DNA of 64,000 bases from Hyphomicrobiales bacterium (GTDB lineage Bacteria > Pseudomonadota > Alphaproteobacteria > Rhizobiales > OSC116): assembly GCA_013214705.1 (NCBI GenBank), contig JABSRZ010000004.1, positions 124,001 through 188,000 of the forward strand, given 5' to 3'. The notes beneath the pieces are model-generated. The model was not told the DNA's origin and searched no databases. It was given only the letters and a program-made list of their open reading frames with translations. Of this stretch, positions 10,697 through 22,060 are shown in pieces. Both the position numbers and the translations under genes were made by a program. Position 1 is the first letter of the stretch, and each line of letters begins with the position of its first letter.

Positions 10697-11887
10697 TTAG
10701 ACATTGCTGTTGTCGGTTGTCATGGCGGCGGCGACTTCATTTTGCCGCACCATCGCCTCTTCACGCATCTTCTGGTTAATTTCCGGGTGAATGCTCAGCA
10801 AATACTGAAAATCATTTTTGTCTAATTCAAGCACATGCAACTGGGTGGTTGCGGCAACGCTACTGCCATGTATGCGGTCTTCAAGCAGGGCTATTTCGCC
10901 AAAATAATTGCCTTCCTTAAGCTCAAACACACCTTCTTCTGTTTCCACTTTCACTGAACCCAAGGTGATGAAAAACATCTGCTCAGCCGGGTCACCAGCT
11001 TTAAAAATAATTTCATTTTTGCTATAAGTGCGCGATTTTAGCATGCTCATTATGTTTGATATGGTTTCGGCATTCAGGCCATGAAACACTGGCACACGCG
11101 AGACCATGCCCCAGCTTATCACAAATTGCCGTCGATTGGTCTCTTGGCTAAAACCAGTTGCCAAAATACCAATCGGCAGGGCAAACATTCCCAAACCGAG
11201 CATCATAAACACCCCGCCGACAAATTTACCCATTGCAGTCATCGGCACGGCATCGCCATAACCAATTGTGGTTAAAGTCGAAACCGCCCACCAAGCCGCA
11301 GCGGGTATAGAGCCAAAATCATCTGGTTGCACATCTTTTTCTATCAAATACATAATTGTCGAACTGAATAATATCAGGCAAATCATAATGATTAACGCGC
11401 CCCATAACGCGCGCCTTTCATTATAGACTGTGCGGCCAAGTGTTTCGATGGCGGGTGAATAGCGGGCCAATTTTAAAATTCTGAGCAGCCGCAAAATCCG
11501 GAGGCCGCGCAAATCCAAACCAAAAATATTACCCAAATAAAATGGCAAAATAGACACCAAATCAACAAACGCTATCGGCCTAAACATATAGCCAATTCGC
11601 GCTTTAAACGGCTTCACATGTTTCAAATGTGGGTATTCAACCGCACACCATAGCCGCGTCAAATATTCGACACTAAATATCGCAACTGAAAATATATTAA
11701 ACCATTCGAACAAGCTGCCATATGGCCGCGCTAAACTATCAACCGTGCCAATTGCAAACGCAATAACATTGGCAATGATGAGAATGATCAAAAAGCCATT
11801 TAATATTTTGGAAGGCAGATAATTGGCCGGGTTCACCTCCAATAGGATATATGTTTTATACCTTATTGATTTGTGAACATCCGCCAT
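10697..11887 (-). CDS. Cyclic-nucleotide-gated voltage-type potassium channel
   Basis: Six-TM pattern, S4-like LRGLRILRLLRILKLARY, filter TLTTIGYGDAVPMT, C-terminal cNMP-binding domain (EGNYFGEIALLEDRIHGSSVAAT). Confidence 0.9.
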   Translation of the reverse strand: MADVHKSIRYKTYILLEVNPANYLPSKILNGFLIILIIANVIAFAIGTVDSLARPYGSLFEWFNIFSVAIFSVEYLTRLWCAVEYPHLKHVKPFKARIGYMFRPIAFVDLVSILPFYLGNIFGLDLRGLRILRLLRILKLARYSPAIETLGRTVYNERRALWGALIIMICLILFSSTIMYLIEKDVQPDDFGSIPAAAWWAVSTLTTIGYGDAVPMTAMGKFVGGVFMMLGLGMFALPIGILATGFSQETNRRQFVISWGMVSRVPVFHGLNAETISNIMSMLKSRTYSKNEIIFKAGDPAEQMFFITLGSVKVETEEGVFELKEGNYFGEIALLEDRIHGSSVAATTQLHVLELDKNDFQYLLSIHPEINQKMREEAMVRQNEVAAAMTTDNSNV

Positions 11888-11902
11888 AATTTACCCAATT
11901 TG

Positions 11903-14542
11903 TTAATTCGAAATCGCTGCGCGTATGGCGCTTATGGCTTCGTCGCCTTTGGTGCCATCGGGGCCACCGGCTTGTGCCATATCTGGCCGGCCACCACCAC
12001 CTTTGCCACCTAACAATGTAGACCCAATACGCACCAAATCGACCGCATTAAATTTGTCAATCAGATCCGCAGTAACACCAACGGAAATGCCGGCTTTGCC
12101 CTCATCCGAAATGCCAATAATCGCCACGATGGCGCTACCATGTTTGGTTTTGGCTTCATCCACTATGCCGCGCAATTCTTTAGCCGCAATGCCTTCAATA
12201 ACCCGGCCTTCAAAATTCACCCCGTTTATGGTTTCCAGTGCAATTTGGGCGCTGCCTCCACCACCCAAGGCAATTTGGCGCTTGGCATCGGCTAACTCTT
12301 TATCCAATTGTTTGCGTTCCACCACCAATTGAGCGACTCTTTCTGCCAATTGTTCGGGGCTGGTTTTCAATATTTCGGCAGTGTTTTTAACCCGCCGGTC
12401 TTGCACATTTAAATAACTCATCGCATTTTCAGCCGTTAAAGCCTCTATCCGCCTAACGCCAGAAGCCACCGAAGTTTCGCTGACAATTTTAAGCAAACCG
12501 ATATCACCCGTCTGTTGCACATGAGTGCCGCCGCACAATTCAACCGAATATGCGTTTTGGTTTTTGCCAGTTAAGCCCATGCTCACCACCCGCACTTCAT
12601 CGCCATATTTTTCACCAAACAAGGCCATAGCGCCCGATTTCACGGCATCTTCTTGGTCCATAACCCGGGTCACAACCTCACTATTGGCAATGATGTAGCT
12701 GTTCACAACTTTTTCAACGCTGGCCAATTCTTCATCTGAAACTGGTTTTGTGTGGCTAAAGTCAAACCGCAATCTCTCATCCGAAACCATAGAGCCTTTT
12801 TGTGCCACATGGTCGCCCAATTTGTCGCGGAGCGCCTGATGCAATAAATGCGTGGCGCTGTGGTTAGCGCGGATGGCCCGGCGTCTCTCACCGTTCACTT
12901 CTAATATCACTGCGTCACCGACAGCCAATTCACCACTGATGATTTGGCCATAATGCACAAATAAAGTGCCAGCTTTTTTAAGCACATTGATGATTTTGAT
13001 TTCAACATTGTCGTGTTTAATGATGCCATGGTCGCCAACCTGGCCGCCAGACTCCGCATAAAACGGCGTTTGATTCAGCACAATTTCAAGCAAACCAGTT
13101 TCAGCATTTGTTTGAACCACTTCCACAACGCCTTCAGCTTTTTCTGATGAGTAACCTAAAAATTCTGTCGCGCCGAGTTTTTCTTTATGTTCAAACCAAA
13201 TGGTTTCTTCGGCCGCGCCGCCAGCGCCGCTCCAACTTGCCCGGGCTTTGGTACGTTGTTCTTCCATAGCTTCATCAAAGCCAGCTTTGTCTACCGTCAT
13301 TTTGCGCTCACGCAAGGCATCTACGGTTAAATCATACGGAAAGCCATAAGTGTCATATAGTTTAAACGCCACTTTGCCATCTAGTTCACCACCCTCAGCC
13401 AAAGATGAAGTCTCGTCATCCAATATTTTCAAACCTTTATCGAGGGTTTTCTTAAACCGGGATTCTTCTAATTTCATGGTTTCGCTTATCAGCGCTTTTG
13501 CGCGTACCAATTCAGGAAAAGCTTGCCCCATTTGGGTGATCAGCGACGGCAATAATTTATACATCATCGGGTCTTTAACGCCCAACATTTCTATATGCCG
13601 CATGGCTCGGCGCATAATGCGCCGCAGCACATAACCCCGCCCTTCGTTAGACGGCAAAACACCATCGGCAATTAAAAAGCTAACACTTCTTAAATGGTCG
13701 GCAATCACCCGATGAGAAATATTGTGCGAACCGTCGGCATCGACACCGCTAAATTCGGCAGATGCACCAATGAGAGCCCGCATCGTATCGGTTTCGTAAT
13801 TGTCATGACTGCCTTGAAGCAATGCAGACAAGCGCTCAAGGCCCATACCAGTGTCTATCGAAGGTTTCGGCAAATCAATCCGTGTGCCATCAGCTAAATT
13901 TTCATGCTGCATGAAAACCAAGTTCCAAATTTCAATGAATCTATCACCATCTTCATCTTTAGAACCCGGAGGGCCACCCCAAATATGGTCGCCATGGTCA
14001 TAAAATATTTCCGAACATGGCCCACAAGGTCCTGTTGCGCCCATCGTCCAAAAATTGTCACTGGTTGCGATTCTAATTATTTTATCATCCGAAATGCCTG
14101 CCACTTTTTTCCAAATATTGGCAGCTTCATCATCGGTATGATATACTGTTACCAGTAGCTTATCGGCGTTTATACCATATTCTTTGGTCAATAATTCCCA
14201 TGCCATCGCAATGGCGTCTTCTTTGAAATAATCGCCAAATGAAAAATTGCCCAACATTTCAAAAAATGTATGATGCCTGGCTGTGTAACCGACATTATCT
14301 AAATCATTATGTTTGCCGCCTGCCCGCACACATTTTTGCGAGGTTGTTGCACGTGGGAAATCAGGCTTTTCAACTCCAGTAAATATATTTTTAAACTGGT
14401 TCATGCCAGCATTGGCGAACATTAATGTTGGGTCATTTAACGGCACCAACGAGCCAGAAGACATTATTTTATGATCTTTTTTTTCAAAATAATCCAAAAA
14501 TTTGCTACGAATTTCATTCACTGTCGACATAGATTCACTCAT
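11903..14542 (-). CDS. alaS: Alanyl-tRNA synthetase
   Basis: [73 protein letters not shown]. Actual start may be internal ATG at 14530. Confidence 0.97.
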   Translation of the reverse strand: MSESMSTVNEIRSKFLDYFEKKDHKIMSSGSLVPLNDPTLMFANAGMNQFKNIFTGVEKPDFPRATTSQKCVRAGGKHNDLDNVGYTARHHTFFEMLGNFSFGDYFKEDAIAMAWELLTKEYGINADKLLVTVYHTDDEAANIWKKVAGISDDKIIRIATSDNFWTMGATGPCGPCSEIFYDHGDHIWGGPPGSKDEDGDRFIEIWNLVFMQHENLADGTRIDLPKPSIDTGMGLERLSALLQGSHDNYETDTMRALIGASAEFSGVDADGSHNISHRVIADHLRSVSFLIADGVLPSNEGRGYVLRRIMRRAMRHIEMLGVKDPMMYKLLPSLITQMGQAFPELVRAKALISETMKLEESRFKKTLDKGLKILDDETSSLAEGGELDGKVAFKLYDTYGFPYDLTVDALRERKMTVDKAGFDEAMEEQRTKARASWSGAGGAAEETIWFEHKEKLGATEFLGYSSEKAEGVVEVVQTNAETGLLEIVLNQTPFYAESGGQVGDHGIIKHDNVEIKIINVLKKAGTLFVHYGQIISGELAVGDAVILEVNGERRRAIRANHSATHLLHQALRDKLGDHVAQKGSMVSDERLRFDFSHTKPVSDEELASVEKVVNSYIIANSEVVTRVMDQEDAVKSGAMALFGEKYGDEVRVVSMGLTGKNQNAYSVELCGGTHVQQTGDIGLLKIVSETSVASGVRRIEALTAENAMSYLNVQDRRVKNTAEILKTSPEQLAERVAQLVVERKQLDKELADAKRQIALGGGGSAQIALETINGVNFEGRVIEGIAAKELRGIVDEAKTKHGSAIVAIIGISDEGKAGISVGVTADLIDKFNAVDLVRIGSTLLGGKGGGGRPDMAQAGGPDGTKGDEAISAIRAAISN

Positions 14543-14622
14543 TCAACCAAAGCACGGCATAATTAATTTGTTTCATATGCTTATAACCAGTTAAATTAAT
14601 GTTTTCAACGTTCAAAACACAA

Positions 14623-14646
14623 AAAGGAGATGTTTCCATCTCCTTT
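14623..14646 (-). terminator. Intrinsic terminator of recA
   Basis: AAAGGAGATG-TTTC-CATCTCCTTT perfect stem, T-run on minus strand. Confidence 0.85.
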
Positions 14647-14673
14647 CAGTAATCAACTAAATATCGCCACAAG

Positions 14674-15726
14674 TTAACCAGCATTCAACTTTTTAACATT
14701 GTCGGTGGCATCTGCTTTTGGCTTAGCCACTTTAATCTCTCCATTTAAGCCAGATTTATCCCTAATCAGTTTTTCAATTTTGTCGGCTATATCGGGGTTT
14801 TCTGCCAAAAACTTTTTGGCATTTTCGCGGCCTTGGCCAATGCGTTGGCTATCATAAGAATACCAACTACCAGACTTTTCAACCACGCCCTCATTAACAC
14901 CCATGTCAACCAGTTCGCCAATTTTAGAGATGCCCTTGCCATACATAATGTCAAATTCAACCAATTTAAATGGCGGTGCCACTTTGTTTTTGACCACTTT
15001 AACTTTGGTCAAGTTGCCAACAATTTCATCTTTATTCTTAATCGCCAACCCTCGGCGAATGTCTATCCGCACAGACGCATAAAATTTAAGTGCATTGCCG
15101 CCAGTGGTCACCTCTGGGTTGCCATATACAACACCAATCTTTTGGCGTAACTGGTTAATAAATACCACCATGGTGTTAGATTTTGAAATGCTGCCGGTTA
15201 GTTTGCGCAAAGCTTGGCTCATCAACCGCGCTTGCAGGCCGGGTAAACTATCGCCCATCTCGCCTTCAATTTCGGCACGCGGGGTTAAGGCAGCCACACT
15301 GTCAATAACCAAGACATCAAGCCCACCAGAGCGCACCAAGGTGTCGGTAATTTCTAAAGCCTGTTCGCCATTATCTGGTTGTGAGATTAATAATTCATCC
15401 AAGTCCACACCCAGATTTTTTGCATATACCGGGTCTAACGCATGTTCGGCATCAATAAATGCACACACGCCACCAGCTTTTTGAGCTTCGGCAATGAGGT
15501 GTAACGTAAGCGTGGTTTTACCAGATGATTCTGGGCCATAAATTTCGACAACCCGACCCTTTGGAAAACCGCCAATGCCTAAGGCAATGTCTAAACCAAT
15601 AGAACCCGAAGAAATAGATTCTATTTTCGAAACCCCAGAGCCTTTGCCAAGTTTCATAATAGAACCCTTGCCAAAGCTTTTTTCGATCTGCCCCAACGCG
15701 GCGGCTAATGCTTTATTCTTATCCAT
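14674..15726 (-). CDS. recA: Recombinase A
   Basis: [58 protein letters not shown]. Confidence 0.98.
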   Translation of the reverse strand: MDKNKALAAALGQIEKSFGKGSIMKLGKGSGVSKIESISSGSIGLDIALGIGGFPKGRVVEIYGPESSGKTTLTLHLIAEAQKAGGVCAFIDAEHALDPVYAKNLGVDLDELLISQPDNGEQALEITDTLVRSGGLDVLVIDSVAALTPRAEIEGEMGDSLPGLQARLMSQALRKLTGSISKSNTMVVFINQLRQKIGVVYGNPEVTTGGNALKFYASVRIDIRRGLAIKNKDEIVGNLTKVKVVKNKVAPPFKLVEFDIMYGKGISKIGELVDMGVNEGVVEKSGSWYSYDSQRIGQGRENAKKFLAENPDIADKIEKLIRDKSGLNGEIKVAKPKADATDNVKKLNAG

Positions 15727-15836
15727 GTTTTTCCCTTTACCCGAATGTTCAGAAAATTAATATTCCAAACGTACTCTTTTTGTTCTATTTTGTCAAGCGC
15801 CACTAAGTCATTGAAAATAAACAAAATATGACGTAT

Positions 15837-15851
15837 GTTCTAATTTTGTTC
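15837..15851. promoter_or_regulatory. SOS (LexA) box upstream of recA
   Basis: GTTC-TAATTTT-GTTC, exact match to the alphaproteobacterial GTTC-N7-GTTC operator. Confidence 0.65.
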
Positions 15852-15860
15852 ACAGAAAAA

Positions 15861-18446
15861 TTATTTATCTTTGCTCATATATAATTTCACTGTCTCGGCT
15901 AATTTTTTAATGCCAACTGGTTTCGACAAAAAGCCAACATTAGCATTTTCTGCAATTTGGTCTCTATACACTTCTTCGGCATAACCAGACATAAATATGG
16001 TGGTAACATGCCTAAATTTATCTGGCAGGCTGTTATACATTGTCGGCCCGTCCATTTCTGGCATCATAACGTCAGAAATAATCAAATCTATCTGGCCATC
16101 ATATTCATTCAATAATTTAAGCGCTTCAACCCCGTTTTCGGCTTGTAGCATGTCATAGCCACGGGCTTGTAATGCCCTCACCGCAAAACTTCTCACGCCT
16201 TCTTCATCATCTACCAATAAAATCGTCCCCTTGCCGGACAGGTCAGTTAGCACTTCGGTTTTTTTCTCGCGCTTGCTGCTCATTTCCTTCAACGTTTCAT
16301 CATCCGGATATTGCCGTGGCAAATAAATATTAAACTCGGTGCCAACCCCCACTTGGCTATCTACATATATATAGCCGCCAGTTTGTTTGATGATGCCATA
16401 AGCGGTAGAAAGCCCCAGCCCAGTGCCTTGGCCAATTTTTTTGGTGGTGTAAAATGGCAAGAAAATTTTGCTTCTCACTTCTTCTGTCATACCTGTACCG
16501 GTATCCACCACTTTTATTTGCACATAATCCTGTACTTCCATTTCTTGGCGGTCGAGTTCTCTAATTTTGCGGGCACTCACATTTTCGGTACTAATGGTCA
16601 CTTTGCCGCCTTGTGGCATGGCATGGCCCGCGTTGACCACCAAATTCATCAACACTTGTTCCAATTGGTTATGGTCCACTTTTACCCAACCCAAATCGCG
16701 GCCATGATGAATGGTTATCGCTACATTTTTGCCCTTAAGCTGGTCAAATAACAACCGCATTTCAGACAATAGATCGGATAAAACCAACAAAGTCGGGCGC
16801 AAGGTTTGCCGCCGCGAGAATGCCAATAACTGTCCCACCAAGCCCGCCGCACGGTTGGCATTGCTTTTAATGCCCATCAAATCCGGAAAAGACGGGTCAG
16901 ACGATTTAATGTTGGACAATAGCAACTCGCAATTGCCTAATATTGCGGTCAATACATTGTTAAAATCATGCGCGATGCCGCCTGCAAGTTGGCCGATGGC
17001 TTGCATTTTCTGGCCTTGCGAAAATTGCGCTTCTAGGGTTCTTTGCTCGGTGGTGTCAAATAAATAGGCGATAAGCTGCACATGCTCTTTGCCGGTTTTG
17101 GTTTTGCCAACACCTGACCGCACCCGGTTGAAATATATCTGCCCGCAATTTCTATCATCCACGCCGCTGGTAAAATCTATCGGCACCGCTTCTATTTTGC
17201 CGACCAAAGACTGTTCAATAACCCGTTCAATGGTGGGGCGGCTGTCTTCAGAAACCAAATCGGTTAACTTGTTGTTGGCAGTTTTATGTTGTGAAAACAT
17301 GCGGTTAAACGCCGGGTTGGCAGATAATATCACCCCATTTTCATCTAACGCCGCCATGCCCAACGGTGAGTAATTGAAAAACCGCGAAAACAACACATCT
17401 GGGCTGACTTGGCCTAATTTGTCGTTCAAATTCTTTTCAGGCATGACAAATGAGCTAATTTTTTCAACTTCACCTTGCACAACTTTCACCCGGTGCAATA
17501 TTTTAGCGGCAAAACTTTCGCCGTTAAGTTTAATAAAATCAACATAAATGCTTTGGTCAACATTCACATTCGCATCATCGTCAAAATCATCATTCTGATA
17601 ACTCAAAATCATCGAGCCATTATCGCCAACCACGTGGGCTAGCTTATTCTGCTCAAATTCATTGCCATATTTACCACCGAGCCAACGCGCCAAAGTGGTG
17701 TTCATAAAGGTAATTTCACCATCAGGGTTGCTCGATAAAAACCCGATCGGCGCATCATCCAAATTATCTATGGTTTGGCGCAGCTTGTTGATCATCAATT
17801 CTTGGCGTGCCGAGCGGTTAGATATATCTTGCATTTGCCACAACGCACCGCCCTTAAAATTGCCAGCAACCACTTTTGTCACTTGCACAGCTATCCATAA
17901 TGGCTTGCCAGTTTCGCTTTCACCCGCGGTTTTTAGCCGCATTTCGGCATAATATTCTTGCCCGTTGCGGGCAGCATTGGCAAGGTTGTATAGCTCGTCA
18001 CTAATTTCACTATTGCCATAAAAGGCTATTTCCGGCGCATTTTCGCCATGGCTATTGTCATTATTAGCCCTTAGCGCCAGTTTTATATAAGAATCGTTAG
18101 AATAAACCACACTGCCATCATTGGCGGTAATGATGACCGCATCTTTAAGCCCATCGGCAACGCCAGCAAAGCTTGGGCTGGGTATTTCATCATAGCCAAA
18201 CCGCGCATAGCCAACAATGAATAACACAAACCAGGTGAGGCCAAATATGCCCATAGAGGTCAATATAATATTCACCAAAATGGTGAATCTCACATCAAAT
18301 AAATAAATGATTAGGCTGGCGGCGACACTGAGCAAAAACACAAATAGCACAAAGCCCCAGCCGCGCCGCTTATAGTTTAACGATTGCCCTACCAATTGGT
18401 CATAATTGGGCATGTCAGTTTTTGCGGAGTTCGTTTTTTCCATCAC
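15861..18446 (-). CDS. cckA: Hybrid sensor histidine kinase, CckA-type
   Basis: Two N-terminal TM, PAS regions, H-box QKMQAIGQLAGGIAHDFNNVLTAILGN, HATPase GTGLGLSTAYGIIKQTGGYI, C-terminal receiver ILLVDDEEGVRSFAVRAL. Confidence 0.88.
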   Translation of the reverse strand: MMEKTNSAKTDMPNYDQLVGQSLNYKRRGWGFVLFVFLLSVAASLIIYLFDVRFTILVNIILTSMGIFGLTWFVLFIVGYARFGYDEIPSPSFAGVADGLKDAVIITANDGSVVYSNDSYIKLALRANNDNSHGENAPEIAFYGNSEISDELYNLANAARNGQEYYAEMRLKTAGESETGKPLWIAVQVTKVVAGNFKGGALWQMQDISNRSARQELMINKLRQTIDNLDDAPIGFLSSNPDGEITFMNTTLARWLGGKYGNEFEQNKLAHVVGDNGSMILSYQNDDFDDDANVNVDQSIYVDFIKLNGESFAAKILHRVKVVQGEVEKISSFVMPEKNLNDKLGQVSPDVLFSRFFNYSPLGMAALDENGVILSANPAFNRMFSQHKTANNKLTDLVSEDSRPTIERVIEQSLVGKIEAVPIDFTSGVDDRNCGQIYFNRVRSGVGKTKTGKEHVQLIAYLFDTTEQRTLEAQFSQGQKMQAIGQLAGGIAHDFNNVLTAILGNCELLLSNIKSSDPSFPDLMGIKSNANRAAGLVGQLLAFSRRQTLRPTLLVLSDLLSEMRLLFDQLKGKNVAITIHHGRDLGWVKVDHNQLEQVLMNLVVNAGHAMPQGGKVTISTENVSARKIRELDRQEMEVQDYVQIKVVDTGTGMTEEVRSKIFLPFYTTKKIGQGTGLGLSTAYGIIKQTGGYIYVDSQVGVGTEFNIYLPRQYPDDETLKEMSSKREKKTEVLTDLSGKGTILLVDDEEGVRSFAVRALQARGYDMLQAENGVEALKLLNEYDGQIDLIISDVMMPEMDGPTMYNSLPDKFRHVTTIFMSGYAEEVYRDQIAENANVGFLSKPVGIKKLAETVKLYMSKDK

Positions 18447-18505
18447 TTATACCGTTTTTAAATCTTCAGGCCTGCTCATTCGGCCTAGTCAACCGAATCG
18501 CCTAA

Positions 18506-19570
18506 TTATTGCATCTTACCCTTCAAACGCATAACATAACCGATAACTTGTGCAACGGCTTTAAAATGTTCCGCAGGTATTTCATCTTCAAGTTCAATAC
18601 TGGCATATAATGCCCGCGCCAATGGTGGGTTTTCAACAATGGTCACACCATTGTCTTTGGCCACTTGGCGAATGCGCAATGCCACCGCATCTATGCCTTT
18701 GGCGATGCATATCGGTGTCGCCATCGACTCGTCATATTTAAGCGCAATGGCATAATGGGTTGGGTTGGTAATCACCACCGCAGCATTTGGCACTTCGGCC
18801 ATCATCCGGCCACGCGCACGCTCCATTCGCAATTGCCTAATTTTGCCTTTGATAAGCGGGTCACCTTCCATCTGCTTATATTCGTCTTTTATTTCTTTCA
18901 TACTCATGCGTTGTTTTTTCAGCCAAGTTTGCTTTTGAAACAAATAATCAGCCAACGCAATCGGCGCCATTGCCACCAAGGCGACGATAAATATTTTAAT
19001 CACCATTTGTAATATAACTGCCAACAGCTGGTTCATCTCGACGGTTACCAACTGGCTTAGCATGTCTTTATCTGGCCATACCGACCAAATGATAAGGCTG
19101 GTCACCACCACCAGCTTGAACAGGCTTTTTAAAAAATTGGCAATAGATTGACTAGAGAATAGCCGTTTAGCCCCCTGCAACAATGAGATTTTGCTGAGCT
19201 TTGGTTTGATTTTCTCGGTGGTCATTAGCGGCTTATGCTGTACCAAATTACCCGCCACGCCGGCCACCATAAATAACAATAACGGCAAAAACAAAACCGC
19301 GCCCGCGCCACCAATAATTTGTATGGTAAGCGCCAATATGCTCGCTTCATCCACCACAATGTCATGCGGCCGCGATATAAAACGTTGCAACAAAATCATC
19401 ACATCGCTTGAAACCAAAGTCGACATGGCGGCAACCGCCAAAGTTGCGGCCATTAAGCCAAAAAATAAATTCACCTCTTGGCTTTTGGCAATGTCGCCTT
19501 TTTTAAACGCGTCTTCCAATTTCTTTTGCGTCGGTTCTTCGGTTTTTTCACCATCATCGCCTTCAGCCAT
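18506..19570 (-). CDS. flhB: Flagellar biosynthesis protein FlhB
   Basis: DDGEKTEEPTQKKLEDAFKKGDIAKSQEV; autocleavage NPTHYAIALKYD. Confidence 0.97.
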   Translation of the reverse strand: MAEGDDGEKTEEPTQKKLEDAFKKGDIAKSQEVNLFFGLMAATLAVAAMSTLVSSDVMILLQRFISRPHDIVVDEASILALTIQIIGGAGAVLFLPLLLFMVAGVAGNLVQHKPLMTTEKIKPKLSKISLLQGAKRLFSSQSIANFLKSLFKLVVVTSLIIWSVWPDKDMLSQLVTVEMNQLLAVILQMVIKIFIVALVAMAPIALADYLFQKQTWLKKQRMSMKEIKDEYKQMEGDPLIKGKIRQLRMERARGRMMAEVPNAAVVITNPTHYAIALKYDESMATPICIAKGIDAVALRIRQVAKDNGVTIVENPPLARALYASIELEDEIPAEHFKAVAQVIGYVMRLKGKMQ

Positions 19571-19636
19571 TTATAGCCTCCTGCGATATTGGGTATAAGA
19601 GTGTCGATACGCATTCAGTATTCGCTGCGATTTCGG

Positions 19637-20401
19637 TCATAATACAAAGCCTTGCATCATAATTCCAAAACTATCTAAGAACCATAAAATCATACTGGCA
19701 AATAGCAGCATAATCAGCACAAAACCAATGCCAATATTGGCCGGCATGGCGACAAAATAAATTTGAATTTGCGGCATAAGTTTGGCCAAAATGCCTAAGC
19801 CAACATTAAACACCACGCCATATAATATAAACGGTGCCGAAAGCTGCATGGCCAGATAAAAACTTTTTGAAATGCTATCCATGGCCATAGCCGCAAAGTC
19901 ACCAATTGGCAAAAAACCTATCCCATCAGTGGGAAACAGCGTGTAAGAATCTATCATGGCGCTAAAAAATAAATGGTGCAGATCTGACACAAATATAAGC
20001 GTCACAGCGGCTAAATTTAACATGGTCGAAAAGAACGGCGCTTGCGAACCTTGGGTGGGGTCAAAACTCATGGCACTGCCCAAGCCGGTTTGCATAGAAA
20101 TAACCGTGCCAGCAATGCCCAATGCGCTCATAAACAGCTTTATCGATGCGCCAATAAACAAACCAATAAGCAATTCTTGAATCAACAGTAAAAACACCCC
20201 GTTCAAAGTCGGCGGTATGTTGGCAAAATTGGCATTTAACATCGGAAAGAAAACCAAGGTTAGCAACAAGGCAAACACCAAACGAATTCTAACCGAAACA
20301 TAGGTTTCACCAAACCCCGGCAATTGCATAATGATGGCGCCAATGCGTGCAAACAGCAGCAAATACACAAATGCCAATTGAGGTAAAAATGAAAAAATCA
20401 T
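19637..20401 (-). CDS. fliR: Flagellar biosynthesis protein FliR
   Basis: Multi-TM; LIQELLIGLFIGASIKLFMSALGIAGTVISMQTGLGSA. Confidence 0.93.
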   Translation of the reverse strand: MIFSFLPQLAFVYLLLFARIGAIIMQLPGFGETYVSVRIRLVFALLLTLVFFPMLNANFANIPPTLNGVFLLLIQELLIGLFIGASIKLFMSALGIAGTVISMQTGLGSAMSFDPTQGSQAPFFSTMLNLAAVTLIFVSDLHHLFFSAMIDSYTLFPTDGIGFLPIGDFAAMAMDSISKSFYLAMQLSAPFILYGVVFNVGLGILAKLMPQIQIYFVAMPANIGIGFVLIMLLFASMILWFLDSFGIMMQGFVL

Positions 20402-20677
20402 TTAAATCGAGCCACCCACTATAATAATGCTTTCCATGGTTTTGTTCATAAACGAGCCTAAGGTCGAGGCCATAAACGGCAGCAGCAATATCAACGCAAA
20501 AAATATAGCCACAATTTTGGGCACAAAAACTAACGTCATTTCTTGAATTTGGGTCAACGCTTGAAACAGCGCAATGATCAGGCCAACCAGCAAAGCCACT
20601 GCCATAAGCGGGCCTGCCATAAGCAACATCACATAAACCGCCTCACGGGCATAATCTAATACTTCTGTGCCATTCAT
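20402..20677 (-). CDS. fliQ: Flagellar biosynthesis protein FliQ
   Basis: 91 aa two-TM; PLMAVALLVGLIIALFQALTQIQEMTLVFVPKI. Confidence 0.95.
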   Translation of the reverse strand: MNGTEVLDYAREAVYVMLLMAGPLMAVALLVGLIIALFQALTQIQEMTLVFVPKIVAIFFALILLLPFMASTLGSFMNKTMESIIIVGGSI

Positions 20678-20761
20678 GTTTCTGCCTGTCTTTATTCATT
20701 CAACCGCAACAATTAATCAGTCAGCCAATAGCCAACCTGTGCCGTTCGAATCAAATAAGAA

Positions 20762-21088
20762 TCAAATGGGCATTCTTAGTATATCTTGATATGCAGAAAT
20801 AACACGATCTCTTATGGAAACTAAGGTTTGTATGGCCACTTCGGTTTCGGCAACGGCGGTAACCACATCCACCACATCCACTTTGCCAACCGCTTGGCTG
20901 ACCACTCTTTGATCAGCCTGTTGGCCAGACTCAACAATTTTATTAACCGTCTCGCCTATCATCGCTCCAAAGCTACTGGTGTTGTCATCGCCCATACCAA
21001 GCACACTGCTGGCTTTCGATTGATTGTCAGAAACGCTGCTCAGCGCTTTCATATACGCTTGGTTGGCTTGCACACTATTGATGGCCAT
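20762..21088 (-). CDS. fliE: Flagellar hook-basal body complex protein FliE
   Basis: C-terminal VDVVTAVAETEVAIQTLVSIRDRVISAYQDILRMPI. Confidence 0.92.
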   Translation of the reverse strand: MAINSVQANQAYMKALSSVSDNQSKASSVLGMGDDNTSSFGAMIGETVNKIVESGQQADQRVVSQAVGKVDVVDVVTAVAETEVAIQTLVSIRDRVISAYQDILRMPI

Positions 21089-21127
21089 TTATTTAAGTCT
21101 CGCTCATTTGGGGCATTATTGGGTCAC

Positions 21128-21538
21128 TTAACCACGTAAAATATCAATGGTACGTGACATCATATTACGGGTCGATGTGATGACATTAAGGTTGGCTTCG
21201 TAACTGCGCTGGGCTTCGCGCATGTCGGCCATTTCCACCAACGCATTCACATTTGCCAGTTTGATATAACCATTGGCATCCGCACCGGGGTGGGTGGGGT
21301 CATATTTCATTTCATATTCGGTTTTGTCTTGTAATATTCGCCCGACAGACACAACATTAGCGCCGATGGTTTTGTCATACTCTTGCCTAAAAGTAGATAT
21401 CTTACGTGTATATGGGTTGCCGCCGGGGGTCGACGCAGTCGATTCTGCGTTGGCTATATTTTCTGAAATAACCCGCATACGGCTGCTCTGGGCTCTTAAC
21501 CCGGTTGCCGCAATGGCTATGGCTTTTAAAATATTCAT
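21128..21538 (-). CDS. flgC: Flagellar basal-body rod protein FlgC
   Basis: AIAATGLRAQSSRMRVISENIANAESTASTPGGNPYTRK; VNALVEMADMREAQRSYEANL. Confidence 0.96.
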   Translation of the reverse strand: MNILKAIAIAATGLRAQSSRMRVISENIANAESTASTPGGNPYTRKISTFRQEYDKTIGANVVSVGRILQDKTEYEMKYDPTHPGADANGYIKLANVNALVEMADMREAQRSYEANLNVITSTRNMMSRTIDILRG

Positions 21539-21555
21539 AAATTCTGCCTCTAAGT

Positions 21556-21963
21556 TTATTTACCAACTGCCAGTTTCATTAACTTGATGGATTTATTATA
21601 CAGCGCGGTAATGGTCTGATAATCCAGTTGATTCTCCGCCAATTTCAGCATCTGGTCTTCAAGCACAACGCTATTGCCCGACGGTGTCACTTCCCAACTT
21701 GTGGCCTCGGCTGAGGCACCAAAGCCGTTATTTTCCGTGCCAGCTTGGATGTGCATGCCATTGGTGATTTTTAGCGCTCCACCACTTGCTTGGCCGCTAG
21801 ACTGACGCGCCAAAATAGCCTTAAAATCTGGCTCGGCTAGGTCGCGCGCCTGATAATTAGCGGTATTAGCATTGGCAATATTCTCTGCCAAGATCGTTTG
21901 GCGCTGTTGATGCCACTGCATACGCGTTTTTAACAGCGTAAAAATTTGAATATTTCCAATCAA
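21556..21963 (-). CDS. flgB: Flagellar basal-body rod protein FlgB
   Basis: LKTRMQWHQQRQTILAENIANANTANYQARDL; first gene of flgB-flgC-fliE-fliQ-fliR-flhB. Confidence 0.95.
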   Translation of the reverse strand: MIGNIQIFTLLKTRMQWHQQRQTILAENIANANTANYQARDLAEPDFKAILARQSSGQASGGALKITNGMHIQAGTENNGFGASAEATSWEVTPSGNSVVLEDQMLKLAENQLDYQTITALYNKSIKLMKLAVGK

Positions 21964-22060
21964 GCGAATGCCTCTTTAATATAAATCGACCGTCTTTTTC
22001 ATTCGAACTACCGCCACGGTTGGTTCGAATCTAGATAGGTAGATTTTGCCTTCATTATGG

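Noticed and set aside
22022-22031. GGTTCGAATC resembling a tRNA T-loop
   Set aside because: Flanking bases do not form a T-stem and no acceptor or anticodon arms are present; it is part of the inverted repeat upstream of flgB
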